Assembly: GCF_001668675.1 (NCBI RefSeq)
Contig: NZ_LZKQ01000331.1
Span: 21,527 to 85,526, forward strand
Source: Mycobacterium asiaticum
GTDB taxonomy: Bacteria; Actinomycetota; Actinomycetes; Mycobacteriales; Mycobacteriaceae
Reading direction: 5' to 3'
Length of the DNA stretch: 64,000 bases
Shown: piece after piece, positions 7,457 through 15,329 of the stretch
How the letters are laid out: every line of letters begins with the position of its first letter
Numbering within the stretch: the stretch's first letter is position 1
The notes under the pieces: generated by a model
The model's database searches: none
What the model saw: only the letters and a program-made list of their open reading frames with translations
Told to the model about the DNA's origin: nothing
Program-made: the position numbers and the translations under genes

Positions 7457-9972
7457 ACGCCTCGAAACCACCCCGGAACTACCTGCTCACTTTTCGACCG
7501 GAGCCGACAGGGGGTTAGCAACTGGTTGCCGCAGGCGCAACAGGTTTGGCTGTTAGCGGGCGGCTCCTCGGACGGTTCCTCCAATGGACCGCCATCCGTA
7601 GCGGATTCTCGCCGGGCCTCTGACCAGCAAGATCCCCTGTCAGCCCTAAGAATGTCTTCTTCTGGAATCTTGGAACCTTGCTGGTCAGGGGCCGCTTTTT
7701 CGTCTTTTTCGCCGGGGATCTTGGAATCTTGCTGGTCAGAAGCGGTTTGGGAGAGTCGCCAGAACCAGCCATTTTCTTCGCCGGCTCTGGAGCGTCGGGT
7801 TGGGATTTTGTCCTTGATCCGACTGCGGGCCTTGATCAAATCCTTCTCGCTGTAGCCAACTTTGTTTCCGGCGTCGATCACGTCGCGGCTGTAGACCTCA
7901 CCATCCGCGTTGTCGTTGGCATGTTCACGCAGATAGCCGATGATGAACCGCTGAGCCGGGTTGAGCCCATCTTCCCCACGGTCGTCGCCGCCGCGCCCGG
8001 AAGCAGCGAGGATATCGGCCACCGACCGGTCCGACAGCCCCAGCGGCACGAACCTACCAGTGACAGCCGTCCCAGTAGGCGTGTCCACCTCCGCGGACTC
8101 CATCCGGTAACGCAACGACGGAAGATCAGCGCGACCCAAGCTGTTTTTCGACTGGGTAATAACACAGTCCCCCGTTTCGGGGTCACGGGCGAACCCGAAC
8201 ACGGCGCGGGGCACGTTCTTGAACGCGCCCGAACCGGTGATACGCGCAGACACGTCGGTTCCATCGCCCTTGTTGAAATGGGCCACCCCGTAGAGGACCG
8301 CGCCTGTGCGGTCGGCGATCGCGACGAGTGGGTCCAACGCTTGGCGGACGTCGCGTTCTCGGTGGGTGTCGATACGGTCACTGATCAGCGACATCAGCGG
8401 ATCGAGAACCACTAGCGCGACATTGTGCTCCACGATCGTCTGCTCAAGCAGGGTGTTATCGAAGGGCAGTAACAGGTGCATCGTTTCATCGGTCTCGGTG
8501 ATGACATCGAACCGACCTATCCGAGTCAGGTCGGCGCCGGCGGCGATGAGCCGGGGCACGACTGTGTGCTTCCAGGAGTCCTCCACGGCGACGTACAACA
8601 CGCGCCGCGGCACGCCGACCCAGGCGCCGGGTAGTTTGCCGGTAGAGACTTGGGCGGAGAGGTAGACAGCGAACGAGGATTTGCCCAGCCCCTCCGTGCC
8701 GGCCCCGATCGCGATCGTCCCGGCGGCGATCCGGCCCGACGGGAACGACCCTGACCAGCAAGATTCCCAAGATTCTTCCCCGGCAACGCCCCCACCAGCA
8801 AGATTCCAAGATTCCGCCGGTTTGTCGTTCAGGGAACCGGCGGAATCTTGCTCAGAATCTCGCGGGTCGTCGCCGAAATTGCCGCACCACGCCCAAACCA
8901 CGGGCTCGGGAATGATCTGGTTTGCCCACGTGACGTGCGGGCGGCGGCCAGCCGGGTCACGACTGTTCGCTGACTCGCCGGGTTCATGGGTGTGGCCGCC
9001 AAGCTCTGCGCGGATCTGCTCGTCGGTCTTGGACGCGGCCAGTGCGGTGCCATACCGGATCATGTCAGCGATCTCGAACCGCTTCGGTTCACGACGCGGT
9101 TCGGTGGTACGCACCACATGGGCGTGCCGATCAACCAGGGTCTGCCGCGCCCGCCTGTAATCGGCTTCGGTGATACAACCGTGACGGCGCGCGCAGAACA
9201 GCCTGATGTGCTGGCCGTAATACCACGGGTTGCGCGCCGCGCCCGGTTTCGGCGCGTCAGCTGCCCAGCCTTCGATCATCTTGGCGGCATAGCGGCAGGT
9301 GCGCTCGGCCCACTTCCAGCCCGAAGGTGGTGAAACCTCCTCCCGGCTGGCTTCCCCGTCACCGGGCTGCTCGTAGATGCCGACCTCGGTCAGTCGCTCG
9401 TCGACCTCGCTCATGGTGAGCGGGCCGCCCGCGCCGCCGTAGGTGATCACCGGGATCGGGCCCTGCCCGTCGGTGTTCTTGTTGTTGAACGTGCCGGGCA
9501 CACGCATCATGCGGGCCAGCTCGTAGACGTTGTCGACCTTGACGTTCAGCGTGTCGGCAACCGCGGCGACCAGGCGGCGCCAGCGGCGGATCAGCGCCCG
9601 GCCCGAGGTGATGTCACCGTCGCGGATGTGCCCGTCACTGATGGGCCAGTAGGCGTGCAGACCGTGACCGGATCTGACGATGACCGAGGGGCGGGTGCCC
9701 AGGATGATGGACAGGTTGGCGATGATGGCGTAGGCGACATCCAGGCTGGGACAGCCGCCCGGCTTAGTGTCGAGGTCACACCACAACGCGGCCAGCCGCG
9801 TCACGTCGGCTTCAGTGCCGCGCCCATTGTTGGTCCTGGCCGGGCCTCGGGTCGGGTTGACGCCGAAGTAGATGTTGGCCGTCATTGGGATCTGGGCGAT
9901 CACCGTGGCCGCGTCGGCGGGTGTCATGACAGCGGTGTGTGGCCCGTCATCGTTCTCGTACAGTAACGACAC
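7438..9972 (-). CDS. Phage/plasmid-type primase-helicase, damaged at both ends
   Basis: 844 residues. The N-terminal third resembles RepB-like archaeo-eukaryotic primases of mobile elements (LAALWCDLDTKPGG, VRSGHGLHAYWPI, ARMMRVPGTFNNK). The middle is a RecA/DnaB-like ATPase with Walker A GTEGLGKSS and Walker B VALVVLDPLMS. The C-terminal part has low-complexity repeats (DQQDSKIPGEKDEK, then DQQGSKIPEED) and the start of a zinc ribbon (CCACGN). Its role would be replication of the integrated element. The last residues (VATLL) and stop are encoded by the IS30 end. The GTG at 9972 is probably not the original start: the true N-terminus lies in another frame up to 10054. Likely non-functional. 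Confidence 0.8.
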   Translation of the reverse strand: MSLLYENDDGPHTAVMTPADAATVIAQIPMTANIYFGVNPTRGPARTNNGRGTEADVTRLAALWCDLDTKPGGCPSLDVAYAIIANLSIILGTRPSVIVRSGHGLHAYWPISDGHIRDGDITSGRALIRRWRRLVAAVADTLNVKVDNVYELARMMRVPGTFNNKNTDGQGPIPVITYGGAGGPLTMSEVDERLTEVGIYEQPGDGEASREEVSPPSGWKWAERTCRYAAKMIEGWAADAPKPGAARNPWYYGQHIRLFCARRHGCITEADYRRARQTLVDRHAHVVRTTEPRREPKRFEIADMIRYGTALAASKTDEQIRAELGGHTHEPGESANSRDPAGRRPHVTWANQIIPEPVVWAWCGNFGDDPRDSEQDSAGSLNDKPAESWNLAGGGVAGEESWESCWSGSFPSGRIAAGTIAIGAGTEGLGKSSFAVYLSAQVSTGKLPGAWVGVPRRVLYVAVEDSWKHTVVPRLIAAGADLTRIGRFDVITETDETMHLLLPFDNTLLEQTIVEHNVALVVLDPLMSLISDRIDTHRERDVRQALDPLVAIADRTGAVLYGVAHFNKGDGTDVSARITGSGAFKNVPRAVFGFARDPETGDCVITQSKNSLGRADLPSLRYRMESAEVDTPTGTAVTGRFVPLGLSDRSVADILAASGRGGDDRGEDGLNPAQRFIIGYLREHANDNADGEVYSRDVIDAGNKVGYSEKDLIKARSRIKDKIPTRRSRAGEENGWFWRLSQTASDQQDSKIPGEKDEKAAPDQQGSKIPEEDILRADRGSCWSEARRESATDGGPLEEPSEEPPANSQTCCACGNQLLTPCRLRSKSEQVVPGWFRGVVATLL

Positions 9973-10054
9973 GAACTCGCCCGCCCTCGGTGAACCCTAG
10001 TGTGTCTAGCAGCCCGGCAAAAGTGACGGTGCCCAGATGTTCACCTCTGGTCAT
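9973..10054 (-). pseudogene. Original N-terminus of the primase-helicase in a shifted frame
   Basis: An ATG at 10054, preceded by GGAGGG at good spacing, begins MTRGEHLGTVTFAGLLDTLG and reads into FTEGG. At GGGCGGGCGA (about 9981-9990) one extra base, or two missing bases, separates it from the EFVSLLYEN frame of the main gene. Restoring the frame joins LLDTLGFTEGG to EFVSLLYEND, a natural N-terminus for this family. The primase was therefore frameshifted independently of the IS30 insertion. Confidence 0.7.
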
Positions 10055-10071
10055 AAGGCGAGCCCTCCAAG

Positions 10072-10152
10072 TCATCCCGCTAGCCCGACTACCAACAGAC
10101 TCACGTTGGCGCGCCCGTTCCTGCGGCGCGTTGTGGTGGTGTCTGCGCTCAT
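10072..10152 (-). CDS. Very small open frame upstream of the primase
   Basis: Twenty-six codons from an ATG at 10152 (MSADTTTTRRRNG...), ending 17 bases before the primase ATG at 10054. With the inversion reversed it would sit between xis and the primase, where actinobacterial elements often have tiny genes. There is no clear ribosome site and no recognisable domain. Confidence 0.2.
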   Translation of the reverse strand: MSADTTTTRRRNGRANVSLLVVGLAG

Positions 10153-10168
10153 GACACGGTCGGCGCGG

Positions 10169-11245
10169 CTATTCCTTTACGCCGACACCTGGCTGAGTCG
10201 ATCCACGTATGCAGCAATGGACGGCCTTGATGTGAACACCGGCTTCCAGCCACGCCACGGCGGCGCTGTGACGCAGGGTGTGCACCCCGACGTTGTCGAT
10301 ATCAGCTTTCGCTGCCGCCGTTTTGATGGTGCGCAGCACGTTGCGCGGTTCGACCGGCGTCCCGAACTCGGTGGTAAACACCAGGCCGGTGTCAGTCCAA
10401 TGCTCACCGGCGTGTAACCGCTCTGCGGCCTGGGCCGCGCGCTGAGACTTGAGCATCGCCACGATGGCCGGTGACAAAGGCACCGTACGCCGGGACCGCT
10501 CAGACTTCGGTTCGGTGATAGTCAGCTCATCCCCGACACGGCGTAGAGTGCTGCGAACCTTCAGCCAGCCCTCACTGAGGTTGACGTGGCGCCAGTGCAG
10601 TCCTAACGCTTCGCCACGGCGTAATCCGGTTGCCGCGATCAGCAGCAGAACGTTGTGATGGCGTAGGCCCTGCGCGGCCTTGAGAACAGACGCAACGGTG
10701 TCCGCGTCGAGGTGCTTGGCCTCTTTGTGCTCGACACCGGGGCGGCGCACCAGGTGGCAAGGATTACGGGCTATGAGTCCGTCGAGCACCGCGTCATCGA
10801 GTGCCCCGCGCAGTACCGTGTAGACACGGCGCACCGTGGCGTCCGAAAGGCCCCGCCTGCGCAATTCGACAATCAGGCCGTCGATATCGGTCTTGCGCAA
10901 CCTGTCTAGTCGCGTGGTGCCCAAGGGTGGCGGGAGGAGGTGCTTGCGGACGATGCCCCGGCACAGCTCCTTAGTCGACTCTTTGCGGTTCGACGCCTCT
11001 AGTGATGTGCCCGCCCAGTGGGTGAGCCAGTCGGCAACCAGGTTGGATGAATCACGCACTGGTGCTTGCTCTTTGATACGGTCGCGCGTCTGGTCTAGTT
11101 TGTCCCGCACGGCCTCGGCTGTCTTGGCGTACACGGAGTGAGACTTGCGCCCACCTGTTGCCGGGTCGACGTAGCTGATCCGCGCCTCCCATGTTCCGTT
11201 GGGCCGCTGCCGGATCGAGCCCTCGCCGGATGCCCGTTTAGTCAT
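10169..11245 (-). CDS. Tyrosine-recombinase integrase, C-terminus lost by inversion
   Basis: 358 residues. The arm-binding N-terminus (GEGSIRQRPNGTWEARISY), the SAM-like core-binding domain (about 65-160) and the catalytic domain are present, with ATGLRRGE (first Arg) and HTLRHSAAVAWLEAG (His-x-x-Arg). After GVHIKAV the sequence turns into an unrelated tail (HCCIRG...), and the last catalytic His and the Tyr nucleophile are missing. Those residues are encoded at 12033-12147 on the other strand. Joining 11245-10221 to 12033-12147 gives a complete 379-residue integrase. The start overlaps the upstream gene by 8 bases, so the two are probably translationally coupled. As arranged here the protein should be inactive. 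Confidence 0.9.
   Translation of the reverse strand: MTKRASGEGSIRQRPNGTWEARISYVDPATGGRKSHSVYAKTAEAVRDKLDQTRDRIKEQAPVRDSSNLVADWLTHWAGTSLEASNRKESTKELCRGIVRKHLLPPPLGTTRLDRLRKTDIDGLIVELRRRGLSDATVRRVYTVLRGALDDAVLDGLIARNPCHLVRRPGVEHKEAKHLDADTVASVLKAAQGLRHHNVLLLIAATGLRRGEALGLHWRHVNLSEGWLKVRSTLRRVGDELTITEPKSERSRRTVPLSPAIVAMLKSQRAAQAAERLHAGEHWTDTGLVFTTEFGTPVEPRNVLRTIKTAAAKADIDNVGVHTLRHSAAVAWLEAGVHIKAVHCCIRGSTQPGVGVKE
10177..10220 (-). pseudogene. Displaced C-terminal end of the excisionase
   Basis: The minus-strand frame from 10220 reads SIAAYVDRLSQVSA and a TAA at 10177-10179; its first codon needs one base from 12032. This is the usual end of small actinobacterial excisionases, which finish in an AYVDRL-type helix. 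It completes the excisionase whose first 50 codons lie at 11882-12032, and it overlaps the aberrant tail of the truncated integrase. Confidence 0.8.
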
Positions 11246-11768
11246 TAATCAACCCTTCTTTGCGGGCGGCTGCGATGTAGCGGAATGCCTGACTGTCGGT
11301 GACGTCGAACGCTTCGGTAATGGCGCGGGTTCGCCCACCCGCAGGTGCTTTCTGGTGTATCTCGGCAACCAGTGCCAAGAACTCTGGTGTGATCTTTCGG
11401 CGAGAGGTAGCACGCTGCAGAGTTCTTCGCGCCACAGGATGCGTTACCTCGTATCCGCCGTCAGGGTCGGGCATTATTAGGCCAACGGCTAGGTATGCCT
11501 CGTCTCGAAGCTGGTCGAGCTTGATCGCAGCCAAATCTTTTGTGCGAAGGTGCTTTCCGTCAGACCAGAGCCTGATGCTCACGGCTCCGGGTGCACGGTT
11601 GTGAACCTCGAACACGATTTCGCAGCCCTCGTGGGTGTAGGTGAGTTGCCTGTGGGTGAATGCATCCTCACCTATCGGCACGATTGTGTTATCGGTGACC
11701 TCGACATGCCCGCCACGGGGCATCTCGTAGATGAGCTTGACTTTTTCCCACGCCATCGCGCAGGCCAT
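11238..11768 (-). CDS. Element-borne protein of unknown function, possibly regulatory
   Basis: 176 residues from the ATG at 11768; a start at 11756 (MAWEKVKLIYEM) is equally possible, and neither has a good ribosome site. The first half is beta-rich with no motif I know. The C-terminal part (AGGRTRAITEAFDVTDSQAFRYIAAARKEG, about 140-172) looks like a helix-turn-helix, as in proteins that pair sequential DNA-binding helices. It ends 8 bases inside int and would be co-transcribed with it. Its position between the divergent promoter and int is where integrative elements often keep a control gene, so a regulator is a reasonable guess, but its function is unknown. Confidence 0.7.
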   Translation of the reverse strand: MACAMAWEKVKLIYEMPRGGHVEVTDNTIVPIGEDAFTHRQLTYTHEGCEIVFEVHNRAPGAVSIRLWSDGKHLRTKDLAAIKLDQLRDEAYLAVGLIMPDPDGGYEVTHPVARRTLQRATSRRKITPEFLALVAEIHQKAPAGGRTRAITEAFDVTDSQAFRYIAAARKEGLIND

Positions 11769-11800
11769 CCCCTGTCATCAAAAAGTTCGCTAATGCTAGG

Positions 11801-11817
11801 TCGCATTGTCTATGCGA
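11801..11817. promoter_or_regulatory. Operator candidate between the control-type gene and xis
   Basis: TCGCAT-TGTCT-ATGCGA is a perfect 6-bp inverted repeat with a 5-base spacer in the 113-bp gap between divergent genes (11768 leftward, 11882 rightward). It is well placed to set the balance between int and xis expression. Confidence 0.5.
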
Positions 11818-11881
11818 TATGGCATTCTGTCAAGAGCCGCCGTAATCGCGGCGCGCACCAGCGAACACCCTGGGAGAATTG

Positions 11882-12127
11882 ATGGACAGCGACACCGGCC
11901 GCCTACTCGTGCCGTACGACGAAGCGATGCGCATGCTCGGCGGCATCGGCCGCACCACCTTCTATGAGCTGATGGCGACGGGGGAGATCGAGCAAGTCAA
12001 GATTGGCCGACGCGGTTTCATCACCTCGAAATGGCTGACCTGCTGGGCCATGCCTCGATCTCCATTACCGGTGACATCTACGGCCACACCAGCGACGCGA
12101 GCAGTCGAGCCGCGATTGACGGGCTGA
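11882..12127 (+). CDS. Excisionase (MerR/HTH_17-like), 3' end replaced by the inversion
   Basis: The ATG at 11882 has GGGAG 5 bases upstream. Residues 1-50 (VPYDEAMRMLGGIGRTTFYE, LMATGEIEQVKIGRRGF) are a winged helix-turn-helix of the small excisionase type that bends DNA and directs the integrase to excision. After ITSK the frame runs out-of-phase through the displaced integrase C-terminus, giving a nonsense tail (WLTCWAMPRS...) to 12127. The true last 14 residues are at 10177-10220. Rejoined, the protein is 64 residues, normal for Xis. The present 81-residue chimera may keep DNA binding but lacks its own last helix. Confidence 0.75.
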   Translation: MDSDTGRLLVPYDEAMRMLGGIGRTTFYELMATGEIEQVKIGRRGFITSKWLTCWAMPRSPLPVTSTATPATRAVEPRLTG

Positions 12128-12147
12128 CCAGCGCGTTAGGCATCTAG
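12033..12147 (+). pseudogene. Displaced C-terminal end of the integrase
   Basis: The frame reads ADLLGHASISITGDIYGHTS, followed by a D-A-S-S-R-A-A-I-D-G-L-T tail and a TAG at 12145-12147. It supplies the His of LLGH and the nucleophilic Tyr of DIYGHT that the truncated integrase at 10169-11245 lacks. It points at the 3' end of the tRNA gene about 90 bp away, the normal position of an integrase end next to its attachment site. Confidence 0.85.
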
Positions 12148-12239
12148 TTTGCTGGCGTGGCCTCACCGATAGCCGGTTTGGGTACCGCGCGGTGGTATTG
12201 CCCTTACCGTAATAGCGTCAATAATCGTGTTCGTCCTGG

Positions 12240-12312
12240 TGGAGCTAAGGGGACTCGAACCCCTGACCCCCACACTGCCAGTGTGGTGCGCTACCAGCTG
12301 CGCCATAGCCCC
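12240..12312 (-). tRNA. tRNA-Ala (anticodon GGC)
   Basis: The reverse strand folds as a 73-base tRNA. The acceptor GGGGCTA pairs with TAGCTCC with one G-U. The anticodon arm is CCACA-CTGGCAG-TGTGG with GGC at positions 34-36, and the T arm carries GGTTCGAGTCC. The discriminator base is A and CCA is not encoded. Its 3' end faces the integrase remnant, making it the likely attachment site. I did not find a second copy of the tRNA 3' end elsewhere in the window. Confidence 0.93.
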
Positions 12313-12365
12313 AAGTCGTGCCAATCGAAGCTACACCACCTGCATCCGTCCTTCAAAACCGCTGG

Positions 12366-13625
12366 TCAGTCATCCGCGTCGGCCGCCGAAGAAGGCGACA
12401 AGCCAGAGCTGGAAGCACCAACCAGTCGGGTCTCCGGCCCCAGCACCCAACCGACGGCGGCGACCAGCAGCACAATCCCGCTGATCACAAAGCTCCACGC
12501 GTAACTGATGTGCCCGGCGACCCAACCGACCGTGGTGGCACCGACGATCGCACCCAGATCGTGCACCATCTGCACCATCGCCACCGGGGCGCCGGCACGA
12601 GCTTCGCTGCCCAGGATGTCGGCGACCGCGGCCTGCATCGGCGACATGTAGACGCCGGCCGTTGCCCCGCCGACAAAGGCCGCCGCCAGAAACCACGGCA
12701 GCGACGTGGCGAAGCCGAGCCAGATTGTCGCCAGACCGGAGGCAGCGAGGCCGACGATCAGCAACGTGCGCCGCCCCATCCGATCGGACAGGTTGCCACT
12801 GGGGATGACGGCCAGCGCGTTGCCCGCCGCGAACATCCCCAGCACGAGACCGATGGTGCCGACGCTTCGGCCCATGACGTCGGTGACGAACAGCGGGACG
12901 AGTGCGACACGGAGGCCGAATGCCGTCCAACCCGTCGCCAGGTTCGCCAACAATGCCGCCCAGTAGGCGCGGACCCGCAACGCCTGGCGCATGGTCACCG
13001 TCGATCGCGTCGGTGGTCCGGATGCCGTCAGCTGCGAATTCCGCAAGCTGTAGATGAGCGCCACCGCGACCCCGAGCAGCGCGCCGCCGTAAACCACGAA
13101 GGGGGCAGCCACTCCCCATCGCGCAACCAGGCCGCCCACCGCGGGCCCACCGACCGCGCCCACCATGAAGGAAGTGGTGAACAGACCCGCGACCCGTCCC
13201 CGCGCGTCGGGCGGGCTGATGTGGATCAACAATCCAAATGCCGAAATGAAGAACATCGTCGAGCCGATACCGCTGATCAACCGGAACACCAGCAATTGCC
13301 AGTAGGTGTGGGCGAACGGGCACGCGGCGGTGGAGAGCGCCACGATCAGCACGCCGGCGATGTAGATCCGCCGCTCGCCCAGCCGCTGCACCAATACACC
13401 GCTGGGCGGGGCGAAACACATCCGGCTCAGTGAGACCGCGGTGACCAGAAACGTCACCGCGTCAATGCTCACTCCGAAAGTTCGCGCAAGGGAAGGCATC
13501 ACCGGCGAAATGACGCCGTAGCCCAGCGCGACAATGACGTTCGCCCAACTGAGGATCCAGGCTTCGCGCGGCAACCGGGCGGGCCCAGGACCCCTGGCGC
13601 ACGGGAGTCGCAGGGAAACGGTCAC
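12366..13625 (-). CDS. Major facilitator superfamily transporter
   Basis: 419 residues with twelve predicted membrane segments. MFS landmarks are visible: the loop 2-3 region VLVQRLGERRIYIAG (motif A-like) and its repeat GNLSDRMGRRTLLIVG between segments 8 and 9. The sequence is most like drug or metabolite proton antiporters; the substrate is unknown. The GTG start at 13625 overlaps the TGA of pgm in a GTGA arrangement, so the two genes form a translationally coupled operon. The C-terminal tail is acidic and serine-rich (SSGLSPSSAADADD). It sits in the inner membrane. Confidence 0.85.
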   Translation of the reverse strand: MTVSLRLPCARGPGPARLPREAWILSWANVIVALGYGVISPVMPSLARTFGVSIDAVTFLVTAVSLSRMCFAPPSGVLVQRLGERRIYIAGVLIVALSTAACPFAHTYWQLLVFRLISGIGSTMFFISAFGLLIHISPPDARGRVAGLFTTSFMVGAVGGPAVGGLVARWGVAAPFVVYGGALLGVAVALIYSLRNSQLTASGPPTRSTVTMRQALRVRAYWAALLANLATGWTAFGLRVALVPLFVTDVMGRSVGTIGLVLGMFAAGNALAVIPSGNLSDRMGRRTLLIVGLAASGLATIWLGFATSLPWFLAAAFVGGATAGVYMSPMQAAVADILGSEARAGAPVAMVQMVHDLGAIVGATTVGWVAGHISYAWSFVISGIVLLVAAVGWVLGPETRLVGASSSGLSPSSAADADD

Positions 13626-15250
13626 CCAATGACTTTATTGACCACCTCTCGAGCGGTTTCCTGCACCTCCGTCAAATGCTCGGGCCCGAGGAAGGATTCG
13701 GCGTAAATCTTGTACACATCCTCGGTGCCCGACGGCCGTGCCGCGAACCAGGCGTTGGCGGTGGTCACCTTCAGCCCGCCCAGCGGGGCACCGTTACCCG
13801 GCGCGTTGGTCAGCTTCGCCGTGATCGGCTCCCCCGCCAGCTCGGTGGCCGTCACCTGCTCGGCTGAGAGCCGAGCCAACCGGGACTTCTGCTCCCGGTC
13901 GGCCGGCGCGTCGACCCGGGCATACACCGGGGCGCCGTATTCGGCCGCCAGTTCCGCGTACCGCTGCGACGGCGTGCGGCCGGTCACCGCCAAGATCTCC
14001 GATGCCAGCAGTGCCAGGATGATGCCGTCCTTGTCGGTGGTCCACACCGACCCGTCCCGCCGCAGGAACGACGCGCCCGCGGACTCCTCGCCGCCGAACC
14101 CGATGGTCCCGCCGATCAGCCCTTCGACGAACCACTTGAATCCGACCGGCACCTCGATCAGCTGACGGCCGATACCGCCCACCACCCGGTCGATGATCGA
14201 CGAACTCACCGCCGTCTTGCCGACGGCGATCCCGTCCGGCCACGCGGGCCGATGGGTGTAGAGGTAGTCGATCGCCACCGCCAGATAGTGGTTCGGGTTC
14301 AGCAGCCCCTCATCGGGCGTGACGATCCCGTGCCGGTCGGAGTCGGCGTCGTTGCCGGTGGCGATCTGGTAGCGATCCCGGTTAGCAATCAGCGACGCCA
14401 TGGCATCCGGTGAGCTGCAGTCCATCCGGATCTTGCCGTCGTGGTCCAGCGTCATGAACCGCCACGTCGCGTCCACCAGCGGATTGACGACGGTCAGATC
14501 CAGGAAGTGCCGCGAGGCGATCTCCGCCCAGTAATCCACGCTGGCCCCGCCGAGCGGGTCGGCGCCGATGCGCACCCCCGCCTCGCGTATCGCGGCGATG
14601 TCCACCACGTTAGGCAGGTCCTCGACGTAGGCACCTAGATAATCGTGGCGCTGCACGGAACTCAGTACCCGTGCCCACGGAACCCGGCGCACCGCGGACA
14701 TATCATGCAGAATCTCGTTGGCGCGCTTGGCAATTGCCCCTGTGGCGTCGCTGTCGGCCGGACCGCCGTGCGGCGGGTTGTACTTGAAGCCGCCGTCGGG
14801 CGGCGGGTTGTGCGACGGCGTGACCACGATCCCGTCGGCCAAGCCCTCGGTGCGACCGCGGTTGTAGGTCAGGATCGCATGGCTGATCGCCGGCGTCGGC
14901 GTATACCGATCGGCGGCGTCGATGAAGGCAACGACGTCGTTGGCAGCCAGTACCTCCAGCGCCGACACCCATGCGGGCTCCGAAAGCCCGTGCGTGTCAC
15001 GGCCGATGAACAACGGGCCGGTAGTGCCCTGGGCGGCTCGATATTCAACGATCGCCTGGGTGATCGCCAGGATGTGCGCCTCGTTGAACGCCCCGTTCAG
15101 CGCCGAACCGCGATGTCCCGACGTGCCGAACACGACCTGCTGCGCCACGTCGTCGGGGTCTGGCTCAACGGTGTAGTACGCCGTCACCAGGTGGGGCAGG
15201 TCGACAAGGTCTGCGGGCTGAGCCGGCTGACCGGCGCGCGGGTTGGCCAT
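13622..15250 (-). CDS. pgm: Phosphoglucomutase (alpha-D-glucose-1,6-bisphosphate dependent)
   Basis: 542 residues from the ATG at 15250 (MANPRAGQPAQ); an ATG 7 codons further upstream is less like the family start. It interconverts glucose 1-phosphate and glucose 6-phosphate, feeding glycogen, trehalose and cell-wall sugar synthesis. Visible sites: VVTPSHNPPPDGG (phosphoserine loop), GNDADSDRHG (metal-binding D-D-D), FGGEESAGAS (sugar specificity loop) and ARPSGTEDVYKIYAES (phosphate loop). All catalytic residues are present and the length is normal. In M. tuberculosis the homologue, as I recall, is PgmA (Rv3068c), next to the crcB genes as here. Cytoplasmic. Confidence 0.95.
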   Translation of the reverse strand: MANPRAGQPAQPADLVDLPHLVTAYYTVEPDPDDVAQQVVFGTSGHRGSALNGAFNEAHILAITQAIVEYRAAQGTTGPLFIGRDTHGLSEPAWVSALEVLAANDVVAFIDAADRYTPTPAISHAILTYNRGRTEGLADGIVVTPSHNPPPDGGFKYNPPHGGPADSDATGAIAKRANEILHDMSAVRRVPWARVLSSVQRHDYLGAYVEDLPNVVDIAAIREAGVRIGADPLGGASVDYWAEIASRHFLDLTVVNPLVDATWRFMTLDHDGKIRMDCSSPDAMASLIANRDRYQIATGNDADSDRHGIVTPDEGLLNPNHYLAVAIDYLYTHRPAWPDGIAVGKTAVSSSIIDRVVGGIGRQLIEVPVGFKWFVEGLIGGTIGFGGEESAGASFLRRDGSVWTTDKDGIILALLASEILAVTGRTPSQRYAELAAEYGAPVYARVDAPADREQKSRLARLSAEQVTATELAGEPITAKLTNAPGNGAPLGGLKVTTANAWFAARPSGTEDVYKIYAESFLGPEHLTEVQETAREVVNKVIG

Positions 15251-15329
15251 GGTTACCAATTCTGCCCACATCCCCCGACCCCGTCTTAGGCTGCTAGGCG
15301 CACGGTTGGCACACGGGAGGGAAATACCA

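Larger units (their letters stand above)
10221..12032. other. 1,812-bp inverted segment inside the integrative element
   Basis: Both borders lie inside genes that are broken here and become intact when the segment is flipped. The left border (10220/10221) falls in int after GVHIKAV. The right border (12032/12033) falls in xis after GFITSK. Flipping joins GGCCGT to GGCTGACC (int reads KAVADLLGH) and CGAAAT to CCATTGC (xis reads SKSIAAYVD). The borders share only about one base of microhomology. The segment carries most of int, the small control-type gene, the divergent promoter region and the front of xis. Confidence 0.85.

Noticed and set aside
7515..7790. Repeat DQQDSKIPGE / DQQGSKIPEE in the primase tail as a functional repeat array
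   Set aside because: Only two to three loose copies in a region damaged by the IS; no periodic structure extends beyond it.
12001..12127. A novel fusion protein of excisionase plus a Trp/Pro-rich tail
   Set aside because: The tail is the integrase C-terminus read out of frame; the inversion explains it fully.
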